Shown here one piece after another: positions 19,751 to 29,103 of a stretch of DNA of 64,000 nucleotides. The translations under genes were made by a program, and so were the position numbers. The first letter of the stretch is position 1. Each line of letters opens with the position of its first letter. The notes under the pieces were generated by a model. The model did no database searches. It was given only the letters and a program-made list of their open reading frames with translations, and had not been told where the DNA came from. The stretch is from Variovorax boronicumulans (GTDB lineage: Bacteria; Pseudomonadota; Gammaproteobacteria; Burkholderiales; Burkholderiaceae_C). The stretch covers positions 248,001 to 312,000 of the forward strand of contig NZ_JAUSSG010000003.1 of assembly GCF_030812215.1 (NCBI RefSeq), in the 5' to 3' direction.

Positions 19751-20761
19751 TCAATCCGCCTTCGCGCCGGAGAGCTTGACGATGCGCGACCACCGGTCGA
19801 TGTCTTGCTTCAACTGTGCGGCGAAGGCTTCCGACGAGTTGGCCACCACTTCGCTGCCGCCGTCGTTCACGAGCTTGGTCACCTCGGGCAGGCGCAGCGT
19901 GCGCACGATGGCTTCGTTCAGGTAGGCCACGCGCTCGGGCGGCGTGCCGGCCGGCGCGAAGAAGCCGTACCAGTCCTCGAAGCGCGCACCGGCATAGCCC
20001 AGCTCTTCGAGCGTGGGGACCTTGGCGAACACGCCGATGCGGCGCGGACTGGTCACCGCGAGCACGCGCAGCTTGCCGTTCTGCACGAGGCCCGCGACCG
20101 AGGCGGTGGAAGTCACGAGCACGTCGACCTGTCCGCCGAGCAGGTCGGTCAGCGCGGGGCCGGCGCCCTTGTAGGGCACGTGGGTCATGTCGATGCCGTT
20201 GTCCTTGGCGAGTACCACGCCCACGAGGTGCGAGAGCGTGCCGTTGCCCGGCGTTGCATAGGTCACCTTGCCGGGCGTGGCCTTGGCCTTGGTGGCGAGG
20301 TCGGCAAAGCTCTTGAGCGCCGAGTTGGCATCGACCACGAGCGCGAGCGGCGCGGCGTTGATCTGCGTGATCGGGATGAAGTTCTTCACCGGGTCGAACC
20401 CGGCCGAGGCGTAGAGCGTGGGGTTCACCGCCATGATCGACACCTGCGAGGTGAGCACGGTGTAGCCGTCGGGCCTGGAATCGGCCACCGTCTTGGCGCC
20501 GATGTTGCCGCCCGCGCCGCCGCGGTTGTCGACCACCGCGGCCTGTCCCATGATTTCAGGCAGGCGCGTGGTGACCAGGCGCGCGGTCGCATCGTTGCCG
20601 CCGCCGGGCGGGAAGGGCGAGATGAACTTCACCGTCTGCGAGGGAAAGCCGTTGCGCGCGGGCAGCGGGTCGGCCGATGCGGGCTGCAGGGCCAGCGCGG
20701 CGAGCCATGTGGCGGCGACGGCAAGGCGGGCAAAACGTGAGACGCGAAGAGCAGACGACAT
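19751..20761 (-). CDS. Bug/TctC-type tripartite tricarboxylate transporter binding protein
   Basis: This 336-residue periplasmic protein starts at ATG 20761. A signal peptide (MSSALRVSRFARLAVAATWL...PASADP) is followed by 'QTVKFISPFPPGGGNDATARLV', the Bug-family phosphate/carboxylate loop, 'VDNRGGAGGNIGAKTVADSRPDGYTVL', 'TYATPGNGTLSHLVGVVL' and 'HVPYKGAGPALTDLLGGQVDVLV'. Bug proteins bind carboxylates, amino acids or aromatic acids; many have no membrane partner next to them, as here. Its place between a C-S lyase and a rhodanese suggests a sulfur-containing carboxylate as ligand (inference). Confidence 0.93.
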   Translation of the reverse strand: MSSALRVSRFARLAVAATWLAALALQPASADPLPARNGFPSQTVKFISPFPPGGGNDATARLVTTRLPEIMGQAAVVDNRGGAGGNIGAKTVADSRPDGYTVLTSQVSIMAVNPTLYASAGFDPVKNFIPITQINAAPLALVVDANSALKSFADLATKAKATPGKVTYATPGNGTLSHLVGVVLAKDNGIDMTHVPYKGAGPALTDLLGGQVDVLVTSTASVAGLVQNGKLRVLAVTSPRRIGVFAKVPTLEELGYAGARFEDWYGFFAPAGTPPERVAYLNEAIVRTLRLPEVTKLVNDGGSEVVANSSEAFAAQLKQDIDRWSRIVKLSGAKAD

Positions 20762-20814
20762 GGCAGAACTCCTGAAATAGGAACGGACAACGACGAGCGA
20801 AAAGAAGGCGGTGG

Positions 20815-22389
20815 CTAGGTGTGCGAGGCGGCGGAAGGCAGCCGGAACGCGGCGCGCTCCTGTGCATCGAGCTGTGCAACGAGGCCGGTCTCCCACGCCA
20901 GGTAGCGGCGCGCGGCTTCCTTGTTGCCGTCGTGCCGGTCGTGCACGAAGAAGAGGTAGTCGATGCAGTCGGCATCGGCGGGCAATGCGGGCGTGGCTTC
21001 GACGGGCAGGCCGGCGGTGCGCCATGCGGCCATGCCGCCTTCGAGCAGCAGCGGGGCGTGATCGGCGAGCTCGGACGCGGCGGCCCATGCGGCGAGCACA
21101 GCGTCGTCGGCGACGAGCACGATCTGTCGCGTCTCGCCCCTCGTGTCCGCGGCGAGGCGCGGGCGGATGGACCAGCGGGCTCGCGGGATGTGGCCGGCGC
21201 GAAATTGCATGCTGCCGCGCAGGTCGATCAACGCAACGTCGCTTTGCGCGAGCCGCGCGGACAGCGTTTGGGCATCGATGGTCTTCAACGCGGGGGCGGT
21301 CGGCGTGTCAGTGGGGGCGAGCGACAGCCCGCTCGCAAGTCCGCCTTCGAGCACGTTCGCGTCGTGCCCCATCTGCCGCAGCCAGCTCGCGACCGTCGGC
21401 GCGCGCACGCCGTCGTTGTCCAGCAGCACGAGCCGCGCGCCGCGCACGCCGAAGTACTGGTCGCCTGCCTGCATCAGCTGGCCGCCGGGCGTGTGCTGCG
21501 CGCCGGGCAGGCTGCCGGCCGCGAACTCCTCGGGCGTGCGCACGTCGCACAGGAACAGGGTGCGATCCGTTTCTGCCGCCCATTGCTGCACGGTCTTCGC
21601 GGACACCGTGGGCACGTCGAAGCGTTCGGCGAGCGCTTTTGCCGCAGGCCGCAGGTCGGTGCTGCCGCTGTCGGCCGCGTAGCGTTGCGTGCCGCCGTGT
21701 TCGAGCGTGTGATCGTTCAGGTACCAGCCCTGCGTGCCGTTCTCCAGCGCATAGACCGGGTTGGGCAGCCCGAGGTTGATGAGCGTCTGCGCACCGATGA
21801 TGCTGCGCGTGCGGCCGGCGCAGTTGATGACGATGGGCGTGGTGGTGTCGGGCACGAGCTGCCGCACGCGGTAGGCCAGTTCGCCGTTGGGGCAGCAGGT
21901 GGCGCCGGGGATGTTCATCTTGTGGAACTCGCTGACGGGGCGGCCGTCGAGCACCACGACCTTGTTCTTGCGCGCGAGCATGCCGGCCAGTTCGTTGGCG
22001 CTGACGCGGGGCGTGTGATAGACCTCCTCGGCCAGCTCGCCGAAGGTCTTCGAGGGCAGGTTGACGCCCGCGAAGAGCACGTAGCCCGCGGCCTTCCATG
22101 CGGGGGCGCCGCCTTGCAGCACATGCACGTCGGTGTAGCCCAGCGCGGCCAGCCGCTCGGCCGAGCGCAGGGCCACGGCGGATTCGCCGTCGTCGTACGC
22201 AACCACGCGCACGCTGCGGCGTGGCACCAGGCGCGGCGCATCGATCTCGAGCCGGCTGAAGGGCAGCGGGATGCCGTAGAACAGATGCGCCTCGCCGTAC
22301 TGGCCGTGCTCGCGCACGTCGAGCAGCGCGATCTCGCCGCCGTCGTGCAGCCAGGATTTGAGGGTCTTCGGGTCGATGTAGGAAGTCAT
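20815..22389 (-). CDS. rhodanese-like protein with four rhodanese domains
   Basis: The product is 524 residues with four consecutive rhodanese-fold domains, roughly 1-115, 125-225, 265-365 and 385-480. Each has the 'D-x-R' entry motif: 'IALLDVREHGQY', 'VVVLDGRPVSEF', 'LFLCDVRTPEEF' and 'VALIDLRGSMQF'. Only domain 2 has a sulfur-accepting loop with Cys190 ('NCAGRTRS'); the loops of domains 1, 3 and 4 have acidic residues instead ('AYDDGESA', 'LDNDGVRA', 'VADDAVLA'). It should be a cytoplasmic sulfurtransferase with one active centre. It lies 94 bases downstream of the thiol dioxygenase gene and 53 bases before the Bug gene. Confidence 0.9.
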   Translation of the reverse strand: MTSYIDPKTLKSWLHDGGEIALLDVREHGQYGEAHLFYGIPLPFSRLEIDAPRLVPRRSVRVVAYDDGESAVALRSAERLAALGYTDVHVLQGGAPAWKAAGYVLFAGVNLPSKTFGELAEEVYHTPRVSANELAGMLARKNKVVVLDGRPVSEFHKMNIPGATCCPNGELAYRVRQLVPDTTTPIVINCAGRTRSIIGAQTLINLGLPNPVYALENGTQGWYLNDHTLEHGGTQRYAADSGSTDLRPAAKALAERFDVPTVSAKTVQQWAAETDRTLFLCDVRTPEEFAAGSLPGAQHTPGGQLMQAGDQYFGVRGARLVLLDNDGVRAPTVASWLRQMGHDANVLEGGLASGLSLAPTDTPTAPALKTIDAQTLSARLAQSDVALIDLRGSMQFRAGHIPRARWSIRPRLAADTRGETRQIVLVADDAVLAAWAAASELADHAPLLLEGGMAAWRTAGLPVEATPALPADADCIDYLFFVHDRHDGNKEAARRYLAWETGLVAQLDAQERAAFRLPSAASHT

Positions 22390-22483
22390 GGAGGCAAGCA
22401 AGTCGTTGGGACGAACGAGGTCCTGCGAGGTCGCGCCAGCGCGACCCGCATGAAGGAAGCAAGAAAAGTGGAAGGAGGGCGGC

Positions 22484-23180
<697 letters not shown>

Positions 23181-24059
23181 ATGCCCACGCTCGATCTCGA
23201 ACTGCTGCGCTCGTTTGCGGCCGTTGTCAGCCACCACAGCTTTGCGGCTGCGGCCGTTCACCTGGGGCGCACGCAGTCGGCCATCACGCAGCAGATGCAG
23301 CGGCTGGAAGAGCAGATCGGGCATCCGCTGTTCATCAAGCAGGGCCGCCAGAAGCGGCTGACCGAGCACGGCGAACGGCTGCTCAGCTATGCGCACCACA
23401 TGCTCGCGCTCAACGACGAGGCGCTCCGAAGCCTGCGGCAGGGCCAGCTCGAAGGCAACCTGCGCATCGGCGCGCCGCACGACGTGGCCGAGACCATGCT
23501 GCCGCTGCTGCTGACCGAGGTGGCGCGCACGTCGCCGCTGCTGCAGCTGGACATCCACATCGGCCGCAGCCCCTACCTGATGACATCGCTCAAGAGCGGC
23601 GAGGTCGACATGATCATCTCCAACCGCGCCGATCCGCAGTCGCAGTTCGAGGGTGTGGTGCTGCGCAACTCGCCCACCGTGTGGCTGTGCGCGGCGGGCT
23701 ATGTGCACGACCCGACGAAGCCGGTGCCGCTGATCATGGCGGACGGGCCGAGCATCTTCCGGCGCATCGGGCACGAGGCGCTGGATGCGGCGGGCGTGGC
23801 GTGGACGCCGCGGTACACCTCGTCGAGCCTGATCGGCATCAAGGCGGCGCTCAGGGCGGGGCTGGGCGTGACGGCGCGGGGCGTCGAGCAACTCGACGCG
23901 GGATTGCGCGTGCTGGGCGCGGGCGACGGCATGCCGCGGCTGCCCGACCTCGCGTACTACCTGTATGTGCGAAGCCATGTGGTGAACCCGGTCACGCGGC
24001 AGGTGTTCGAGACGCTGAAGAAGCACCTGCGGTTGCCGCGGACGGACATGCCGGCCTGA
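23181..24059 (+). CDS. LysR family regulator of the thiol dioxygenase operon
   Basis: The protein has 292 residues. The N-terminal winged helix is 'PTLDLELLRSFAAVVSHHSFAAAAVHLGRTQSAITQQMQRLEEQIGHPLFIKQGRQKRLTEHGERLLSYA' (about residues 2-70), and the rest is the two-lobed effector domain beginning 'GNLRIGAPHDVAETMLPLLL'. The divergent arrangement with the dioxygenase gene, 106 bases away, is the classical LysR layout. The effector is probably the thiol substrate or its product. No Shine-Dalgarno sequence precedes the ATG. Confidence 0.93.
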   Translation: MPTLDLELLRSFAAVVSHHSFAAAAVHLGRTQSAITQQMQRLEEQIGHPLFIKQGRQKRLTEHGERLLSYAHHMLALNDEALRSLRQGQLEGNLRIGAPHDVAETMLPLLLTEVARTSPLLQLDIHIGRSPYLMTSLKSGEVDMIISNRADPQSQFEGVVLRNSPTVWLCAAGYVHDPTKPVPLIMADGPSIFRRIGHEALDAAGVAWTPRYTSSSLIGIKAALRAGLGVTARGVEQLDAGLRVLGAGDGMPRLPDLAYYLYVRSHVVNPVTRQVFETLKKHLRLPRTDMPA

Positions 24060-24166
24060 CGGCGAGGCATGACATATCTCCTGCGATCCGCGGTTTTCTG
24101 GCCGTGGCCTCGCATGCGTGACCATTGTTCTCAGTGTTATCCCGGCCCAGCCGGAACACTGCGGCG

Positions 24167-26668
24167 ATGCCTTCCTCTTCTTCACGCACGCTTCAGATCC
24201 AAAGTCCCGCCATTCCCGTTTTTCTCGGCCGCCCGGCGCTGGAGCCCGTGCGCCTGTCGGGCCGGGAGGGCGTCAACGAACTGTTCGAATACGAACTGCT
24301 GCTCAAGACGCCCGACAGCCTGAACCTCGGCGCCAGCGGCGCGGCGGACTTCAACCTCGACGACTTCATCGGACGCGAAATCAGCTGCCTCATCGAACTC
24401 GATGAAGGCGCGCCGCGCGAGATCAACGCGCTCATCACCGAGGCGGCTTTCTGGGGCGAGGAAGGGCGGCATGTGCAATACAGGCTTACCTTGCGGCCGT
24501 GGCTGCACCTGGCCGCCTTGTCGGTCGACTGCAGGATCTTTCAGAACCTGAGCGTGGTGCAGATCCTCGATGCGCTGCTGGCCGACTACGCTTTCCCGCT
24601 CGACAAGCGCCTGATGGAGAGGTACCCGGTCCGCGACTACCAGACGCAGTACAACGAAAGCGACTTCGATTTCTTCTGCCGTCTCTGCGAGGAGTGGGGC
24701 ATCAGCTATCACTTCGAGCACGCCGAAGGAAAGCACCGCCTCGTTCTCTGCGACGAAATGGGCGCCTACCGCACCAGCGAGAACGTGGCGTATCGGCAGA
24801 TCGACTACCACCCGCCGGGCTGGAAGCCCGATGCCGAATACCTTCACAGCGTGGTTCCCCGCCACCAGCTCACCAGCGGCCGCTATGCGACCCGCGACTA
24901 CGACTACACCCGGCCCCGCGCCGACCTGGGCGCGAGCCGCAAGGCGCCGCGTCCGACCGGGCAAGCCGACCAGGAGGTCTACCAATGGCATCACCCGCGC
25001 GCCGGCAGCCACCCTGCGCAACCCCGGGCGGGCGCGGAGGCAGTCAACGATCCGCAGGGCGACGGGCACCAGCTCGCCTTGCTGCGCATGCAGGCCTTGC
25101 GCACGCACGGGGCGCGGATGCAGGCCAGCGGCAATCTGCGCGGCATGGCGGCGGGACGCACGTTCAAGCTCAGGGCGCACCCCAGCGAGCGCGCCAATGC
25201 CGAGTACCTCATCCTGGAAACGCGCTTCCTCATCGAGGACGTCGCGCAGGACAGCCAGGTCAAGGAGGCGGCAGCAAACAGAAAGCAGCAGTGGCGCATC
25301 GGTGTCGATCTGACGGCGCACCCCGTTGCCGAAGTGCTTCGTCCCGTGCTCGCGCGTTCAAAGCCCTTCACGCACGGCCCCCAGGTTGCCGTTGTCGTGG
25401 GGCCCGAAGGCCAGAACCTCTGGACCGACGACCTCGGCCGCATCAAGGTTCAGTTTCCCTGGGACCGGCTAGGCCAGAAGAACCAGCACAGCACCTGCTG
25501 GATTCGCGTGAGTTCGCCGTGGGCCGGCAACCAGTTGGGCGGCGTGCACGTTCCGCGCATCGGGCAGGAGGTCATCGTCGATTTCATCGGCGGCGATCCG
25601 GACCTTCCGGTGTGCACGGGGCGCGTGCACAACCAGTCGAACCTGCCGCCGTGGACGCTGCCCGGCCAGGCGGCGCTCTCGGGGTTCAGGTCGAGGGAAC
25701 TGACGAAGGAAGGCGGCAACAGCGCCGCGGGCCGCAGCAATCACCTCGTCCTGGACGACACCGACGCGAAGATCCAGGCGCAGCTCAAGTCCGACCACCA
25801 GCACAGCCAGCTCAGCCTGGGGCACATCACGCGCATCGAGGACAACGCGGGGCGCAAGGATCCGCGCGGCGAGGGGTTCGAACTGCGCACCGACGGGCAT
25901 GGCGCTGTAAGAGCCGCGGAAGGTTTGTTGATCACGACCGAGACGCGCGCCCATGCGCACGGTCACATCAAGTCCATGGGCGAGACACTGACGCGCCTCA
26001 CCGGAAGCCACGAGCAGCACGAGAAGCTGTCAGTCGCGGCCCAGCAGGCCGAAGCCCACGCGACGGGTGACCAGGATGCAGTGACGCGAGTGTTGAAGGC
26101 GCAGAACGATGCGATCAAGGGGGCGGGCGGGCGCGGGGCCGAGGGCGGCTTCCCCGAACTGGCCGAGCCGCACCTCGTGCTGGCCAGCCCGGCAGGCATC
26201 GAGAGCACGACGGCGCAGTCCACGCACATGGCCAGCGGCGTGCATCACGCGCTGACGAGCGGCGGCCACACCAGCGTGAGCGCGGGCAAGAGCTTCCTCG
26301 TCAGCGTGAAGCAGGCCATCCGCATGTTCTCGTACAAGGCCGGCATCCGGCTGGTGGCGGCCGGCGCGAACATCGAATTCAAGGCGCTGCAGCAGAGCAT
26401 CCATCTGCTGGCCAAACTCGATATCACCCATGCCGCCAATCGCATCACGATCACGGCGAAAGAAGAAGTGCTGATCAATGGCGGGGGCAGCTTCAGCCGA
26501 TGGAACGCGCAGGGCATCGAGCACGGCACACAGGGGCGGTGGGTCGAGCATGCGGCCAGCCATGCGCTGGTCGGGCCGATGAACCGGCCGGTCGAGGTGG
26601 TCGCCTTTCCGCGCCCCGAGTTGACCCTTGCTTCGCGCGAGGGTGCGGCTTTCCCTTTCTCACTCTGA
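24167..26668 (+). CDS. vgrG: type VI secretion spike protein VgrG (TssI)
   Basis: The 833-residue product is taken from ATG 24167. The gp27-like base covers about residues 1-380 ('FLGRPALEPVRLSGREGVNELFEYELLLKT', 'YPVRDYQTQYNESDFDFFCRLCEEWGISYHFEH'). The gp5-like OB fold follows at about 400-490 ('PQVAVVVGPEGQNLWTDDLGRIKVQFPWDR', 'WAGNQLGGVHVPRIGQEVIVDFIGGDPDLPVCTGRVHN'). The beta-helix with DUF2345-type end ('HGAVRAAEGLLITTE', 'AKEEVLINGGGSFSRW') takes the C-terminus. It forms the puncturing tip of the T6SS and carries effectors. No tss core genes, PAAR or chaperone gene lie nearby, so this is an orphan cargo locus. Confidence 0.95.
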   Translation: MPSSSSRTLQIQSPAIPVFLGRPALEPVRLSGREGVNELFEYELLLKTPDSLNLGASGAADFNLDDFIGREISCLIELDEGAPREINALITEAAFWGEEGRHVQYRLTLRPWLHLAALSVDCRIFQNLSVVQILDALLADYAFPLDKRLMERYPVRDYQTQYNESDFDFFCRLCEEWGISYHFEHAEGKHRLVLCDEMGAYRTSENVAYRQIDYHPPGWKPDAEYLHSVVPRHQLTSGRYATRDYDYTRPRADLGASRKAPRPTGQADQEVYQWHHPRAGSHPAQPRAGAEAVNDPQGDGHQLALLRMQALRTHGARMQASGNLRGMAAGRTFKLRAHPSERANAEYLILETRFLIEDVAQDSQVKEAAANRKQQWRIGVDLTAHPVAEVLRPVLARSKPFTHGPQVAVVVGPEGQNLWTDDLGRIKVQFPWDRLGQKNQHSTCWIRVSSPWAGNQLGGVHVPRIGQEVIVDFIGGDPDLPVCTGRVHNQSNLPPWTLPGQAALSGFRSRELTKEGGNSAAGRSNHLVLDDTDAKIQAQLKSDHQHSQLSLGHITRIEDNAGRKDPRGEGFELRTDGHGAVRAAEGLLITTETRAHAHGHIKSMGETLTRLTGSHEQHEKLSVAAQQAEAHATGDQDAVTRVLKAQNDAIKGAGGRGAEGGFPELAEPHLVLASPAGIESTTAQSTHMASGVHHALTSGGHTSVSAGKSFLVSVKQAIRMFSYKAGIRLVAAGANIEFKALQQSIHLLAKLDITHAANRITITAKEEVLINGGGSFSRWNAQGIEHGTQGRWVEHAASHALVGPMNRPVEVVAFPRPELTLASREGAAFPFSL

Positions 26669-26676
26669 GCGTTGCC

Positions 26677-29103
26677 ATGATCATCAGTCCTCCTTTCCTG
26701 CCCGATCGCGCTGGGCAATCCGAAGAAGCCTGGCTCGACGCTGCAATGGCACAGCCCTCATCGTGGTTGGCGAGCACCAATGCACCGGAAGGCTCGTTTC
26801 CCTTGAGTTTGAAGCTGGGGTGGCACAACGGGATTCACATCCAGGCACCGAGCTCCGGTGGCGCTTATCTGCCCGTTCGTGCGATTGCCGATGGCAAGGT
26901 GATCTTTGTCCACGCGCCGACCCTGCCGAACAGCGACATCAAGCACGCGCTCAACTACAACCCTTTTCATGCCGATACGCCCACGGCCGCATGGACCAGC
27001 GATGGCTTTGTCGTCATCGAGCACAAGACCGAGATCGGTGCCGAGGGCAATGTCGTCACGGAGGTTGTCTATTACAGCGCCTGCATGCATCTCGCCAGCA
27101 TCGCGCACTGTCCGAAGACGAAGGCGCCGTGGGCGGTCGGCGATGCGATCTACCGCAAGGATGAGATAGGGGCACCTGGCCAGATCTACGGACATGACGG
27201 GCAGATTCATTTCGAGATCTGCTGCGACGAGGCGAATCTCCGGCGGCTGACCCGACGAGGGCCGAACTGGGCCGACCCGTTGGATCCGCAGGTGCCCGCC
27301 TCCGACGGTCGGGCCGACAGCGTATTCGGCAGCGTTTACATCTACTTGCCAGCCGGTACGCCAACAAGCGCGAGCCGGCCGACCAGTCAATTGGGTGTAG
27401 CGAATGGTGCCGGTGGCGCGGCTGGTGCGACCGCTGCTCACGCGCTCTCGGATCCGCAGTGGGTGCAAATCGCCTACGAGAACGGCATAGCGACGCTTAC
27501 CAGTTACGACAGATTCGGTGCGTCTGTTGGCACATCCAGAAACGACAGCCGGTACGACTACATCAGCAGCGTCAATGCGTCCGTCGCTGTCAAGAGTGCA
27601 GCGAGCCAGAGCTTCGAGTACGACCTGTACGCCGTGTGCAATGACCGCCATGGCGCCCTGGACGCAGCAGCCCGGACGGCAAGCAGCCCCAGCGGCTGGT
27701 ACGAGTTGCTGCGCTTCGGGCGCAATCTGGGGCCTGATCCTTTGCCCGCCAACGCCGCCCACTGGCGCAAGATCGCAACGCCTACTGGAGAGGTCTGGGC
27801 AGATCTCAACGCACAGGGCACCTTCAAATTCAGCGATTCCGACTTTCTGCCGGTCATGGGCTGGAACTGCTTCGACGACGACCCGAACTCCGATCTGCGG
27901 TGCGACTCGCTGCATATGAAAACGCTGATTCGCGATCCCGATCCGAAGAACGAGCAGCGCATGGAACGCGTCGAGTTGGCCAAGCGGCTCGGGGAGGCGG
28001 GCGTGCGGAAGAAATTGCGACGCGCGATCTGCAAGTTCCCGTGCGAGTGGGATCGGACGACCGTCGAGGCGCGCTATGGCTGGCTGGAGACCGAAGATTT
28101 CAAGTCGACTGACGACGATCCCACAGGGGTCCGGAAATGGGATCGCTTCGTCAAGCATGCGCATGGACTCACCTTTGAGGATTTGCCAAAGGTGCTCAAA
28201 GAAGCTGACTGGCGATTTCACCCGAGGGAATTCGTGGGTTCGATGCGAAGGTGCGGATGGTTGGCGCTCAAAGAGATGGCGCAACTGCTTCCAAGAAAAT
28301 CAACAGCTGCGAGCCGTGTGAGTTGGGAGGAGTCGATGCGGCGATTTCGCGATGGATCGACACAAGGAAACGGTATGCCGCCCAGCCTGCATATCGCCCT
28401 CAACAAGGCCTTTCGCAAGTATGGGCTGATGGATTCAGCGTTACGCAAAGCTCATTTCTTGAGCCAATGCTTTCAGGAAACGGGCGCACTGCAATACAAC
28501 ATAGAAACAGGAAACGAGCGCTATTTCCGCACGATGTACGAAGTCATCACACCGGGGGAGGCAGGCGTCGACCATGACGACCGCAGCGGCGTTGCCTGGC
28601 GGCTTGGATTGGTCTACCACAGGGTAAATGGCCAACGTGTTACGTACACTCGCAACGAATACGCTGCTCTCAGGCCGGCTCAAGTGCAAACAAAAGCTCA
28701 GTCACTCGGCAATATCCAGGTCGGTGACGGCCAGCGCTTCAGGGGACGAGGACTTATCCAGCTGACGGGGCGTGTCAACTATGCAGGCTATGAAGCCTAC
28801 AGAGGGAGGAACTACACCTCGGACCCTAGTCCGGCGTTGCTGGCCGCGGATGCATTCATATCTGCCGACGTGGCATTGAAGTATTGGATCAATGCAGGAG
28901 CCTTCCGGGGGGCAAGCATCAATCGTCACGCCGACGCAGGCGCCGCTCCCGGAACAATCGAGCTGGTAACGCGTGCCGTGAATGGCGGCACTACCCACCT
29001 CGAGAATCGAGTCGAATACTTCGGTTATGTCTGGAGCCTATTGAATGACGCACCAGTTCCTGCCGACAGCAAAACCTTGGTGCGACAAAAGGAAAATACA
29101 TGA
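26677..29103 (+). CDS. VgrG-linked cell-wall hydrolase effector: M23-like plus GH19 domains
   Basis: The product is 808 residues from ATG 26677, eight bases after vgrG. Residues about 40-200 match the M23/LytM fold ('LGWHNGIHIQAPSSGGAYLPVRAIADGKV', His138 in 'YSACMHLAS', 'DGQIHFEI' at 174-181). Residues about 200-560 are unassigned. Residues about 566-790 are a GH19 chitinase/lysozyme-like domain: 'RKAHFLSQCFQETGALQYN' with Glu601 as likely acid catalyst, then 'RFRGRGLIQLTGRVNYAGY' and 'AVNGGTTHLENRVEYF'. GH19 enzymes of this kind cut peptidoglycan glycan chains. There is no signal peptide, as expected for T6SS delivery. The GC content falls towards the 3' end. A DUF-type immunity candidate overlaps the stop. 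Confidence 0.85.
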   Translation: MIISPPFLPDRAGQSEEAWLDAAMAQPSSWLASTNAPEGSFPLSLKLGWHNGIHIQAPSSGGAYLPVRAIADGKVIFVHAPTLPNSDIKHALNYNPFHADTPTAAWTSDGFVVIEHKTEIGAEGNVVTEVVYYSACMHLASIAHCPKTKAPWAVGDAIYRKDEIGAPGQIYGHDGQIHFEICCDEANLRRLTRRGPNWADPLDPQVPASDGRADSVFGSVYIYLPAGTPTSASRPTSQLGVANGAGGAAGATAAHALSDPQWVQIAYENGIATLTSYDRFGASVGTSRNDSRYDYISSVNASVAVKSAASQSFEYDLYAVCNDRHGALDAAARTASSPSGWYELLRFGRNLGPDPLPANAAHWRKIATPTGEVWADLNAQGTFKFSDSDFLPVMGWNCFDDDPNSDLRCDSLHMKTLIRDPDPKNEQRMERVELAKRLGEAGVRKKLRRAICKFPCEWDRTTVEARYGWLETEDFKSTDDDPTGVRKWDRFVKHAHGLTFEDLPKVLKEADWRFHPREFVGSMRRCGWLALKEMAQLLPRKSTAASRVSWEESMRRFRDGSTQGNGMPPSLHIALNKAFRKYGLMDSALRKAHFLSQCFQETGALQYNIETGNERYFRTMYEVITPGEAGVDHDDRSGVAWRLGLVYHRVNGQRVTYTRNEYAALRPAQVQTKAQSLGNIQVGDGQRFRGRGLIQLTGRVNYAGYEAYRGRNYTSDPSPALLAADAFISADVALKYWINAGAFRGASINRHADAGAAPGTIELVTRAVNGGTTHLENRVEYFGYVWSLLNDAPVPADSKTLVRQKENT

